Origin: CAVUNY01 sp963768585
GTDB taxonomy: Bacteria; Chloroflexota; Anaerolineae; Anaerolineales; Anaerolineaceae
Reading direction: 5' to 3'
DNA length: 64,000 nt
Assembly: GCA_963768585.1 (NCBI GenBank)
Contig: CAVYIF010000012.1
Coordinates: forward strand, 1-64,000
In this document: piece after piece, positions 54,309 through 63,563 of the stretch
Numbering within the stretch: position 1 is the stretch's first letter
Layout: every line of letters begins with the position of its first letter
Made by a program: the position numbers and the translations under genes
The notes under the pieces: model-generated
What the model saw: the letters and a program-made list of their open reading frames with translations, nothing else
Databases searched by the model: none
What the model was told of the DNA's origin: nothing

Positions 54309-56069
54309 ATGAAGCTTCGTCTGCTTTCGGGCATCCTTTTCCTATCGTCATCCTTTCCGCCTGCCAGTCGACCGCTGTTGATACGGCCGTGCCGGCCAAT
54401 TCCACAGCTGCTCCTACTGCTGTCGTCCAATCCGCCGGTAGTGCGGCCAATTACCAGTACATCTTCCACCCCCCCAGCGACCCGGCCTCTGCCGTGGTAA
54501 AGCTCGACGAGAGCACCGCCGTCGAAGCCGTCATCCCGCTGGAAGGCGGTGTGCTGCGCGCCACGGGCGCGGACGGCACGCAGTATGCCCTCGAAATCCC
54601 CGGGGATGCGCTGCTCAATGAGACCAAAATTCGCCTGATCCCGGCCGCGGTCAGCGGGCTGCCCTTCGGCGGCGAACAGACTTATGCCGCACAGTTGGAA
54701 CCGGAAGGGTTGTTTTTCAACAACTTTGTGACTCTCACCATTACCCCGCCCCAGGAAATTCCGCTCGACGAGCAGCTTTTCTTTGGGTATCAAGGTGCCG
54801 GTCAGGAAGTGATCTTTGCCCCGCCGGTGGTCGATTCGAAGGAGATCAAGATCCAGGTCCTGCATTTCAGCGGGTATGGGGTCACCAAGGGCCTGCTGGC
54901 CGATCCCGAATCGGTGCGCGAGCGCCTGGGCGGCAGCGCCGAGCGCCGCATCGAAAGCCAGGCGGCTGAACTGCTGGGGCGCGAGCGCCAGCGACAACTG
55001 CTGGGCGCTGGCGATAATGATTCCAGCACCCTGGCCGCCGATCTGCAGGCCTTGTTCGACCAGTACCAGAAGGAAGTGGTCGACGTGCGCGTGGCTGCCG
55101 CCGGTGAAAGCTGCGCCGCCGGGCGGCTGGCGCTGCAGACCCTGATGGGACTGGAACGCCAGAAACAACTGCTGGGCATTGGGGAGAGCGGGATGGATCA
55201 ATTTCCCGGTCTGATGGACACCGTGGCCCGGGTGTGCATCAAGGAAGAGTACGAAATGTGCGCCCAGGATCACATCATCCACCGCATGATCCCGGTCTGG
55301 TTGGGGCTCGAACGGCAGATGCAGTTGTTGGGCTTTGAGAACAACCCGTTGGCCCAGTACGCCAGAGAAATGACCCAAAAATGCCTGACCTTCGATCTGG
55401 AATTTCAGTCGCAGGCCACATTTGACGACGGTAGCGGTGGCGGGTTTGATTCGTCTGTGAAGGCCAAAGTCCCGCTGCATTTTCAACCTGGACACATTTA
55501 AGATTGAGGGAACTTCCGCCCTGATCAACAATACCTTTACCTTCAAAGTGCCCGGCTGCAGTGTGACCAGTACCCGCGGCGGAAGCACGATATCGGTCAG
55601 TTCACTGGTGTATGTCCCCGACTACCATTCGCCAACGGATGACCTGGGCTACGTGCGCGATTTCAAACTGAGCTATTATCCTGAAGGCACCAAGGAAGTT
55701 TTTTCCGTCAAATGTCCGGATGAACCCCCCTATACCAGCCCGCCATCACCGTTTATGGGCTGGCCGAGTACATTGTGCTGCACCAGGATGAAATTCCATG
55801 GGGCAGACCCAATCTCTGATGCCCACCCGCGGCACCGATCATGCCGGATATGTCCGATATGGAGGCCATGATGGCTGCAGCCCAATCAGGGATGAATTTG
55901 CCCAGCTTTCCTGTCCCTGCGGTTAACCCAGGCGGCGGATTACCAGTTGGAAGGCTGGGAAATCCTGGGTGGCGAATATTTTGCCAAGAAGGAATGGACC
56001 AAAGAAGACGCCGACCTGGGGCTGGTGGAAGTTGGAACATTCAAGCTTTACCACCGCCCGGGGCAGTAG
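54309..56069 (+). pseudogene. Large lipoprotein with LERQxQLLG repeats, broken by frameshifts
   Basis: The start MKLRLLSGILF is followed, after a one-base shift, by IVILSACQSTAVDTAVPAN, a lipoprotein signal with lipobox LSAC. The main frame has a ZU5-like beta domain (GGVLRATGADGTQYALEIPGDAL) and three copies of a motif: GRERQRQLLG, GLERQKQLLG, GLERQMQLLG. After 55495 the frame shifts (TFKIEGTSALINNTFTFKVPG), and again later (ITVYGLAEYIVLHQDEIPW; EGWEILGGEYFAKKEWTKED; stop 56069). It was a secreted protein of about 580 residues. Confidence 0.65.
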
Positions 56070-56078
56070 CATGCATGT

Positions 56079-56113
56079 AGGATGTTGTTGCGGCTTCGCC
56101 GCAACAACATCCT
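56079..56113. terminator. Bidirectional terminator
   Basis: AGGATGTTGTTGCGGC, loop TTC, and the exact complement GCCGCAACAACATCCT, then AAAAAATTTTTT. It lies between the convergent lipoprotein and recD2 genes. Confidence 0.8.
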
Positions 56114-56123
56114 AAAAAATTTT

Positions 56124-58367
56124 TTATTTTCCCAACCGCCATTCCAGGGCCGTAAAACGCTGGGTGACCTTGTTGTTGCGCACCGCCATGCCGATGGCGC
56201 GCTGGTTGCCGGCCAGCACGCATAATTTGCGCGCGCGGGTGATGGCGGTGTACAGCAGGTTGCGCTGCAGCATCATATAATGCTGCGCCACCAGCGGCAT
56301 GACCACCGCCGGAAATTCCGAACCCTGCGCCTTATGCACCGAGACGACATAGGCCAGGGTCAGTTCATCGACTTCGTTCCAATCGTAGGTCGCGGCGCGC
56401 CCTTCGAAATCCACGCTGAGCGTGTGCTCGATCCCATCCATCCCGCGAATGAAGCCAATATCCCCGTTATAAACGTCCTTGTCGTAATTGTTGCGCGTCT
56501 GCATGACCTTGTCGCCGGCGCGGAAGGTGACCCCAAACAGGCGGCGTTCATGCTTGTTGGCCGCAGGCGGGTTGAGCTTTTCCTGCAGGCGTTCGTTGAG
56601 CGCCATGACACCCGCCGGACCGCGGTAGATCGGCGCCAGCACCTGAATTTCACGCACCGGGTCAAACCCAAATTTCTGGGGAATCCGTTCCGTGACCACC
56701 GCCACCACCCAATCGGCGGCGGATGCGGCATCCTCGGCGGGAAATAAGAAGAAATCGCCGCTGCCACCCTGCCCGGGATTGGGGAGGTTGTTGGAGAAGA
56801 TAGGCAGCTTCCCCTGGTTGATGCGGTGGGCATTGGTAATGATCTGCGAATTGGCCGCCTGGCGAAAGATGGTCGTCAGGCGCGTCACCGGCGCGACCCC
56901 GCTGGCGATGAGATCGCGCAGCACATCCCCCGCCCCCACCGAAGGCAGCTGGTCGACATCCCCTACCAGCAGCAAATGCGTGCCCGGGCGCAGGGCCTTG
57001 AGCAGGTTGTTGGTCAGCAGCAGGTCCAGCATTGAGGCTTCGTCCACAATTAGAAAGTCCACGTTGAGCGGGCTCTCCTGGTTGTGTTTAAAACCCTCCA
57101 CCGGGGAAAACTCCAGCAGGCGGTGGATGGTCTTCGCCGGGTGCCCGGTAGCCTCGGAGAGGCGTTTGGCGGCCCGTCCGGTGGGGGATGCCAGCGCGAA
57201 GCGTTTGTGCAGGGCCTCAAGCGCAGTGATCAGGGCTTTCAGGCAGGTCGTTTTGCCGGTCCCCGGCCCGCCGGTGAGCACGCTGACCGGGTGGCTGAGC
57301 GCCATCTGCACGGCAGATTGCTGCTGCTCAGACAGATGCTCGTCCGGAAAGGGCAGCTGGTTGGTGGTATAGGTCAGGTTGGCCGCCTCGCCCAGGGCCT
57401 GCAGGCGTTCGGCCACGCCTTTCTCGCCAAAGTAGAGCGGGGTCAGGTAGATCACCGGGGTGCCGCCGTAGGCTCCCCCTGCCTCGGCCGCCTTTTGGGT
57501 TTGAGAGTTTTTCCCCCGGTCGTCCAGGGGCAGCAGTTCGGGGTGGATGCGTTCATCCTGGGTCAGGCGCTCCAGGGCCGGGGCGATCAGTTCCGCGGGC
57601 ACTTCCAGCAGTTCCACCGCTCTTTTTGACAGCAAATCTCTGGGGGCATATACGTGACCGTCGTTAATCAGCTCGTTCAGGGCAAACACGATCCCGGCTT
57701 CGATGCGCGAGGGATGTTCAGGCGCCAGGCCGAGGGCCTGCGCGATGCGGTCGGCGGTCTTGAAACCCACCCCGTAAATGTCGCGCTCGAGCTGGTATGG
57801 GTTGGCTTTGACCGTTTCCAGGGCTTTATCCCCGTAGGTCTTGTAGATCTTGACCGCCAGGTTGGTGCCGATCCCGTGGCCGTGCAGGAAGATCATGATC
57901 TCTTTGACCTGCTTCTGCTCTTCCCAGGCGGCGGTGATCTTCCCGGTGCGGTCCAGGCCGATCCCGGGCACCTCCAGCAGGCGCTCCGGCTGCCCTTCGA
58001 TGATCTCAAAGGTTTTTTCCCGGAAGCTGGCGACGATGCGTTCGGCCAGCCTGGGGCCGATGCCTTTGATCAGACCGGAACCGAGATAGCTTTCGATCCC
58101 CGCCACGCTGCCGGGCAGCACCTGTTCGCAAACCTCGACCTTGAATTGTTTGCCGTGCTTGGGGTGGGTGTCCCAGCTGCCCTGCAGGCGCAGGTGCTCG
58201 CCCGGCGAGAGTTCCGGCAGGTTGCCGACCACCGTGGCCAGCCCGTCGAAGCTCACCCCGGGGAGGCGCTGCCCCCGGGCAACCTCCGGGCGCAGGCGCA
58301 GCACGGTGTACCCGTTTTCAGGGTTGTAGAAGGTGATGCGCTCGACGGAACCGGAGAGATTATCCAC
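56124..58367 (-). CDS. recD2: RecD2-type ATP-dependent DNA helicase
   Basis: A 747-residue SF1B helicase of the RecD2/TraA type, active in DNA repair without RecBC. N-terminal helix-hairpin-helix repeats (YLGSGLIKGIGPRLAERIV, LLEVPGIGLDRTGKI) precede the motor with Walker A LTGGPGTGKTTCLKALI, FLIVDEASMLDLLL (motif II), LLVGDVDQLPSVGAGDVL (motif III), and the C-terminal SH3 and motif VI AYVVSVHKAQGSEFPAVV then LLYTAITRARK. The GTG start has no Shine-Dalgarno; TATACT sits seven bases upstream, so the message may be leaderless. The gene is intact. Confidence 0.92.
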   Translation of the reverse strand: MDNLSGSVERITFYNPENGYTVLRLRPEVARGQRLPGVSFDGLATVVGNLPELSPGEHLRLQGSWDTHPKHGKQFKVEVCEQVLPGSVAGIESYLGSGLIKGIGPRLAERIVASFREKTFEIIEGQPERLLEVPGIGLDRTGKITAAWEEQKQVKEIMIFLHGHGIGTNLAVKIYKTYGDKALETVKANPYQLERDIYGVGFKTADRIAQALGLAPEHPSRIEAGIVFALNELINDGHVYAPRDLLSKRAVELLEVPAELIAPALERLTQDERIHPELLPLDDRGKNSQTQKAAEAGGAYGGTPVIYLTPLYFGEKGVAERLQALGEAANLTYTTNQLPFPDEHLSEQQQSAVQMALSHPVSVLTGGPGTGKTTCLKALITALEALHKRFALASPTGRAAKRLSEATGHPAKTIHRLLEFSPVEGFKHNQESPLNVDFLIVDEASMLDLLLTNNLLKALRPGTHLLLVGDVDQLPSVGAGDVLRDLIASGVAPVTRLTTIFRQAANSQIITNAHRINQGKLPIFSNNLPNPGQGGSGDFFLFPAEDAASAADWVVAVVTERIPQKFGFDPVREIQVLAPIYRGPAGVMALNERLQEKLNPPAANKHERRLFGVTFRAGDKVMQTRNNYDKDVYNGDIGFIRGMDGIEHTLSVDFEGRAATYDWNEVDELTLAYVVSVHKAQGSEFPAVVMPLVAQHYMMLQRNLLYTAITRARKLCVLAGNQRAIGMAVRNNKVTQRFTALEWRLGK

Positions 58368-58380
58368 AGGAATAAGTATA
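58368..58380 (-). promoter_or_regulatory. -10 element seven bases from the recD2 start
   Basis: On the minus strand, TATACT (58380-58375) then TATTCCT and the GTG start. The -35 (CATTAA or ATTAAA) is weak. It implies transcription starting at or near the start codon. Confidence 0.45.
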
Positions 58381-58578
58381 CCCGCCAGGGAAAGGATTTA
58401 ATGGCGCGTTTGATCATAAACGGCAATTTTTCGATCGAGGTTAACCCTGGCCTGACTTGGAAACCGGAGGCTGTATAATTAATCAATGGGTGGTAAATAG
58501 AAAAGATTGAGTAATAATGCGCGATAACTGAAGAAATTCATCAGGCAATCGCTTATCCTCAGCAACAGGAGGCCTATC

Positions 58579-59247
58579 ATGTTCAAATCCAAGAATAGGG
58601 CAATCGTAACGCCACAATCAGAACACCTGAAGTTAGTAGGCGCACTGGCTATGTTATGGGGCAATGTTGACATTGATTCTCCGCCCTTTGACCGGAATTC
58701 CATCATCGCAGGAATGGGATTGCACGACCGGGGCTATGGCTGCATCGATAATTTTGCTATTGGCGGCATGAGCGAAGAAGAATGGATCAAAATCACGCGA
58801 CGAAGTTTCTATATGCAATACTCGGATGTGGTCGCAGACACGATCGCCAAATATCATCTCAAGCGACTCGCCAGCCATGATAAATCGGTGGGACGTAAAG
58901 CCATAACGGCGGAATTTTCGCAAGTAATCGATGAACAATTGAAACAGCACAATCTTTCCAGGGAAATATTTGATCGAACGGACCGCATTACCGAGCTATG
59001 CGACATGATCTCATTCGACTTTTGCATGGACGATCCCGGTTCGGGGAGCGTTTCAATCTTTCAACGGTACAGTCAAGATCAAGAAGTACCTATCCAATAC
59101 CACGTGGAAAATGGCGTCATTCGCGTCACGCCCTGGCCCTTTTCAATCTCAAGTTACGAAGGTTACCTGATCGCATATCGAACCGATGGGTATCCGGAGA
59201 AGCTTGACCCGGTCATCCTACCCTATCAGCTGGAGCAAACCAGGTAA
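58579..59247 (+). CDS. DUF3891 family protein
   Basis: A 222-residue protein matching DUF3891, which looks like a modified HD-type fold: AIVTPQSEHLKLVGALAMLWGN, GLHDRGYGCIDN, then a helix with HLKRLASHDKS, and a late RVTPWPFSI. Conserved His and Asp (LHDRGY) suggest metal binding; function unknown. AACAGGAGGCCTATC supports the start. Divergent from recD2. Confidence 0.82.
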   Translation: MFKSKNRAIVTPQSEHLKLVGALAMLWGNVDIDSPPFDRNSIIAGMGLHDRGYGCIDNFAIGGMSEEEWIKITRRSFYMQYSDVVADTIAKYHLKRLASHDKSVGRKAITAEFSQVIDEQLKQHNLSREIFDRTDRITELCDMISFDFCMDDPGSGSVSIFQRYSQDQEVPIQYHVENGVIRVTPWPFSISSYEGYLIAYRTDGYPEKLDPVILPYQLEQTR

Positions 59248-59357
59248 CGCTGCATGGCACATCCTTCTCAAAGGATAGTTCGAGACCATTAATTAGCTTG
59301 TTTAAAAAATAAATGACGGCTAAAATAAACACAATATAACAACCAGGAGGGAATTTT

Positions 59358-61361
59358 ATGAAATTAATACCTTGGCTCACGATATTGTTGATCTTAGCGT
59401 CATTACTGCCCCATATTAGCGAAACCACGAATAGAAAAAGCCTTCTTTCAACTCCCTCCATCGAATATTCCATCCCCGACCAAATAACGGATGGCGATGG
59501 GAGCGATATCGATTATGACACCTGGCAGATTTATTTTCCGTTGATTTTTGGGAAGGGGGGAATCCCTGATGGTATGGTGTTCATCCCAGCAGGAACCTTC
59601 CAAATGGGCTGTGATCCAGAACACAACGGAGGGTTTGAATGCGACTCGTATGAACTTCCCTTACACACCGTTTACCTTGATGACTATCTCATTGACAAAA
59701 CCGAGGTCACGAATGCCCAATACGCTCAGTGTGTAGCCGCCGGAAAGTGTATCGCTCCAACATACAATTTTTCCCGTACCCGTTCCTCCTACTACAATAA
59801 CCCGGCATATGCCAATTACCCGGTTATTTTCGTAGACTGGTATGATGCCACCAGCTATTGTACATGGGCAGGTAAACGCCTGCCGAGTGAGGCCGAATGG
59901 GAGAAAGCTGCCCGAGGTAGCAACGATACCCGCGCATTCCCTTGGGGAGATCAAATGCCCTCCTGTTCATTAGGAAACTTTTATATAGACGGCAACAAAT
60001 GTGTTGGTGATTCCAGCGAGGTTGGCAGCTATCCGGAGGGCGCCAGTCCATACGGAATATTGGATATGGCTGGCAACGTAGAAGAATGGGTCAATGATTG
60101 GTGGCGAGATGATTATTACAGTGTATCGCCTGCCAGCAACCCACCTGGACCAGCGTCTGGCATGTACAAGGACCTGCGCGGCGGAAGCGGTTGGGTTTTT
60201 GATTTAACTGAATACGTGCGCGTCGCGATGCGAAATGGCAACGGTCCAACCAATCGCTTCAGCGACGGTATAGGATTTCGATGTGCGGGTTTGCAAGGGC
60301 CGAGTGTTATCAATACAGCTCCCAATCCTCCATCAAATCCTATCCCGCAGAATGATGCTACATTGGATGGATTGGAAACTGAATTAAGCTGGACTGGAAG
60401 CGATCCGGATAATGACGAATTAACCTATGATATTTATCTTGAAGCGAATAAAAATCCGCCTGAGACAAAAGTATCAACAGATCAGACTGCGACAACATTT
60501 AATACCGGAATATTGATGAATAACGCACCTTATTATTGGAAGGTTGTTGCCCGCGACCAATACGGAGATACATCTTCTAGTCCGATTTGGAAATTCACAA
60601 CTGGCGATGGTGAAATCTCACCTGGATCCATGATCCTAATTCCTGGCGGTCTCTTCCAAATGGGCTGTGACCCTGATCACAATGATGGTTTTAATTGCGA
60701 ATCGAATGAGCTTCCTCTCCATACTGTTACTTTAAACACCTACTTTATGGATCAAACTGAAGTAACGAATGGTCAATATGCGCTATGTGTGGCAGCGGGC
60801 GCGTGTGAGGCCCCGTATGCTAATTATTCTGAGACACGTGATTTATATTATGGCAACCCGACTTATGCCAATTATCCAGTAATTTGGGCCTCGTGGTATG
60901 ACGCCACCAATTATTGTACATGGGCCGGCAAGCGCCTACCGACAGAGGCTGAGTGGGAAAAGGCCGCACGTGGTTCCACCGATACGCGTGCATACCCTTG
61001 GGGCGACCTCAGCCCCACATGCAATCTGGCAAATTATTCTTTTTTTAACGGCGTATCACACAATATGTGTGTAGGTGATACCAGTGCGTTGGGTAATTAT
61101 CTGTCAGGAGCCAGCCCATATGGATTACTGGATATGCCTGGCAATGTAATGGAATGGGTAAATGACTATTACCAATCTAATTATTATGGTGTATCAGTTA
61201 CTGACAATCCTCAAGGGCCACTTTCTGGATACAAAAGAGTAGCACGTGGAGGTAGTTTTAGTTATTACAATGAATATGTGCGCGTGGCTTACCGTGGCAA
61301 CTACGATCCGGCGCAAAGAGGCACCTGGATAGGTTTCCGTTGTGCTGCTTCCTTACCATAA
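59358..61361 (+). CDS. Secreted protein with two formylglycine-generating-enzyme-like domains and an Fn3-like linker
   Basis: A 667-residue exported protein. Residues 1-20 are a signal-peptide-like helix. Domain 1 (about 70-315) and domain 2 (about 420-667) are SUMF1/FGE-sulfatase modules: MVFIPAGTFQMGCDPEHN and MILIPGGLFQMGCDPDHN, KTEVTNAQYAQCV/QTEVTNGQYALCV, GKRLPSEAEWEKAARG, EEWVNDWW/MEWVNDYY, ending GFRCAG and GFRCAAS. An Fn3-like domain (about 320-415) joins them. Catalytic FGEs use two Cys near the C-terminus; here only the RCA Cys is seen, so activity is uncertain. GGAGGGAATTTT supports the start. Confidence 0.85.
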   Translation: MKLIPWLTILLILASLLPHISETTNRKSLLSTPSIEYSIPDQITDGDGSDIDYDTWQIYFPLIFGKGGIPDGMVFIPAGTFQMGCDPEHNGGFECDSYELPLHTVYLDDYLIDKTEVTNAQYAQCVAAGKCIAPTYNFSRTRSSYYNNPAYANYPVIFVDWYDATSYCTWAGKRLPSEAEWEKAARGSNDTRAFPWGDQMPSCSLGNFYIDGNKCVGDSSEVGSYPEGASPYGILDMAGNVEEWVNDWWRDDYYSVSPASNPPGPASGMYKDLRGGSGWVFDLTEYVRVAMRNGNGPTNRFSDGIGFRCAGLQGPSVINTAPNPPSNPIPQNDATLDGLETELSWTGSDPDNDELTYDIYLEANKNPPETKVSTDQTATTFNTGILMNNAPYYWKVVARDQYGDTSSSPIWKFTTGDGEISPGSMILIPGGLFQMGCDPDHNDGFNCESNELPLHTVTLNTYFMDQTEVTNGQYALCVAAGACEAPYANYSETRDLYYGNPTYANYPVIWASWYDATNYCTWAGKRLPTEAEWEKAARGSTDTRAYPWGDLSPTCNLANYSFFNGVSHNMCVGDTSALGNYLSGASPYGLLDMPGNVMEWVNDYYQSNYYGVSVTDNPQGPLSGYKRVARGGSFSYYNEYVRVAYRGNYDPAQRGTWIGFRCAASLP

Positions 61362-61489
61362 AGGCCTGGGTCAGCGGCAAGGGACATCTTATTAAAGTAT
61401 GATATCCTGAATAATGACTTGGATAACAAGATAAATGATGTGGCCTGAAATTATTGCACTGTCGTTAAAGACTGCTTTCAGGGCAATGC

Positions 61490-61502
61490 TATAATTTGAA
61501 AC
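61490..61502 (+). promoter_or_regulatory. -10 element seven bases from the dehydratase start
   Basis: TATAAT (61490-61495) then TTGAAAC and the ATG at 61503. No Shine-Dalgarno is present. A -35 such as TTAAAG lies 19 bases upstream. Transcription probably starts at the ATG (leaderless). Confidence 0.5.
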
Positions 61503-63515
61503 ATGAAAACTCCTCCCTCTCTCGAACCTCTACCGCTCGATACCCCTGACCGATCAATTTATCAGGTGCCGACCCACGCCCCCGGGCCGCAGGGCCACCT
61601 GCCGCTGGACGCTGACCAGGTGCGCAACAAGGCCAGCGGTGATATCTTCGGCCTGACCCAGAATGCCGGTATGGGCTGGCAGCCTTCGCGCCTGCTGGCC
61701 AAGGAATTTCTGATCCTGGGCACGATGGGTGGAATCCGCGCCCCGGACGGCACACCCATCGCCCTGGGCTATCATACCGGGCATTGGGAAGTGGGCCTGC
61801 TGATGCAGGCTGCCGCCGAGGAATTCAACCGCCTGGGAATGACCCCTTTCGCCGGCTACGTCAGCGACCCTTGCGACGGGCGCACCCAGGGCAACACCGG
61901 CATGATGGACAGCCTGGCTTACCGCAACGACGCTGCCATCGTGCTGCGCCGCCTGGTGCGCTCGCTGCCCTCGCGCCGCGGGGTGATGGGGGTGGCTACC
62001 TGCGATAAAGGCCTGCCGGCGATGATGATCGCGGTTGCCTCTCAACACAAGCTGCCAGGGGTGATTGTGCCGGGCGGGGTGACCCTGCTGCCCGAAGAAG
62101 GCGAAGACGCCGGCAAGATCCAATCGATCAGCGCCCGCTTTGCCCACGGGCTGATTACCCTGGAAGAAGCCACGGAGCTGGCCTGCCGGGCCTGCGCCTC
62201 ACCGGGCGGGGGCTGCCAGTTCCTGGGGACGGCTGCCACCAGCCAGGTGGTGGCCGAAGCGCTGGGGTTGACCGTAACTCACGCCGCGCTGTCGCCCTCC
62301 GGGCAGCCGGTCTGGCTGGATATGGCGCGCCGCTCGGCCCAGGCCCTGGTGCGCATGGAAGCCGCCGGGCTGACCGTGGCCGACCTGCTGACCGAGGATG
62401 CTGTCCACAACGCGATGGTGGTGCACGCCGCCTTCGGGGGCAGCACCAACCTGCTGCTGCACACACCGGCAATTGCCTATGCCGCCGGGCTGCGCCGCCC
62501 GGTGATGGAAGATTGGGCGGCGATCAACCGCGCCGTACCGCGCCTGGTGGATGTGCTGCCCAACGGGCCCTCCGGCTATGCCACCGTGCAGGTCTTTCTG
62601 GCGGGCGGTGTGCCGGAGGTGATGCTGCACCTGCGCGCGATGGGCCTGCTGCGCCTGGATGCGCTCACAGCCCAGGGCGGCACATTAGGCGCCGCGCTGG
62701 ACGCCTGGCAGGGCAGCCAGCGGCGCGCGCAGCTGCGCGCCCGCCTGCAGGAATTGGACGGGATCGATCCCAATGAAGTGATCATGAGCCCGGCCCGCGC
62801 CAAAGAACGCGGCCTGACCAGCACGGTCACCTTTTTGCGCGGCAACCTGGCCCCGCAGGGCGCGGTGGTTAAGAGCACGGCCATCGACCCCAGCGTGGTC
62901 GATGCCGACGGGGTCTACCGTAAACGCGGCACGGCACGCGTCTTCACCAGCGAGCGCAAAACGATTGACGCCATCAAAGGCATCCACGGTCAGCAGTCGA
63001 TCAACGCCGGAGAGGTGATTGTGCTCATGGGGCGCGGCCCGCTGGGCAGCGGCATGGAAGAGACTTACGAGGTAACCGCGGCTCTCAAGCACCTGCCGTG
63101 GGGCAAGGAAGTGGCCTTGATCACCGACGCCCGCTTCAGCGGGGTGAGCACGGGGGCTTGCATCGGGCATGTCGGTCCCGAAGCCCTGGCCGGCGGCCCG
63201 TTGGGCCGGGTGCGCGAGGGCGACCAGATCCAGATCGTCATCGACACCATCGGGCTGAGCGGCAGCCTGGACCTGGTAGGCGAGGGCGAGCGCAGCTTCG
63301 GCCCGGAGGAAGGGACCGCCGTACTGGCCGCCCGCCCGCCGCACCCCGACCTGGCGCCCGACCCCGACCTGCCGGACGACACCCGCCTGTGGGCCGCGCT
63401 GCAGAACCTGGGCGGCGGCACCTGGGGCGGCTGCGTCTACGACGTGGACGCGATTATTGCGGCAATTCAACAGAAAACGACTGACCACGAAGTACACGAA
63501 GGGCACAAAGCATAA
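61503..63515 (+). CDS. D-xylonate dehydratase, YjhG/YagF family (IlvD/Edd superfamily)
   Basis: A 670-residue Fe-S dehydratase. The N-terminus THAPGPQGHLPLDADQ, FGLTQNAGMGW, GTPIALGYHTGHWEVGL and YVSDPCDGRTQGNTG are YjhG-type. Cluster Cys: SDPCDGR, ATCDKGLPA and CASPGGGCQFLGTA. The C-terminal domain has AFGGSTNLLLH earlier and DARFSGVSTGACIGHVGPEA later. It converts D-xylonate to 2-keto-3-deoxy-xylonate. The next gene is a fumarylacetoacetate-hydrolase-like enzyme, so this is a Weimberg-type pathway. Confidence 0.9.
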   Translation: MKTPPSLEPLPLDTPDRSIYQVPTHAPGPQGHLPLDADQVRNKASGDIFGLTQNAGMGWQPSRLLAKEFLILGTMGGIRAPDGTPIALGYHTGHWEVGLLMQAAAEEFNRLGMTPFAGYVSDPCDGRTQGNTGMMDSLAYRNDAAIVLRRLVRSLPSRRGVMGVATCDKGLPAMMIAVASQHKLPGVIVPGGVTLLPEEGEDAGKIQSISARFAHGLITLEEATELACRACASPGGGCQFLGTAATSQVVAEALGLTVTHAALSPSGQPVWLDMARRSAQALVRMEAAGLTVADLLTEDAVHNAMVVHAAFGGSTNLLLHTPAIAYAAGLRRPVMEDWAAINRAVPRLVDVLPNGPSGYATVQVFLAGGVPEVMLHLRAMGLLRLDALTAQGGTLGAALDAWQGSQRRAQLRARLQELDGIDPNEVIMSPARAKERGLTSTVTFLRGNLAPQGAVVKSTAIDPSVVDADGVYRKRGTARVFTSERKTIDAIKGIHGQQSINAGEVIVLMGRGPLGSGMEETYEVTAALKHLPWGKEVALITDARFSGVSTGACIGHVGPEALAGGPLGRVREGDQIQIVIDTIGLSGSLDLVGEGERSFGPEEGTAVLAARPPHPDLAPDPDLPDDTRLWAALQNLGGGTWGGCVYDVDAIIAAIQQKTTDHEVHEGHKA

Positions 63516-63563
63516 AAAGATTGTATCTTCGTGCGTTTTGCGGTTTGAAAAAAGAGGACGATT

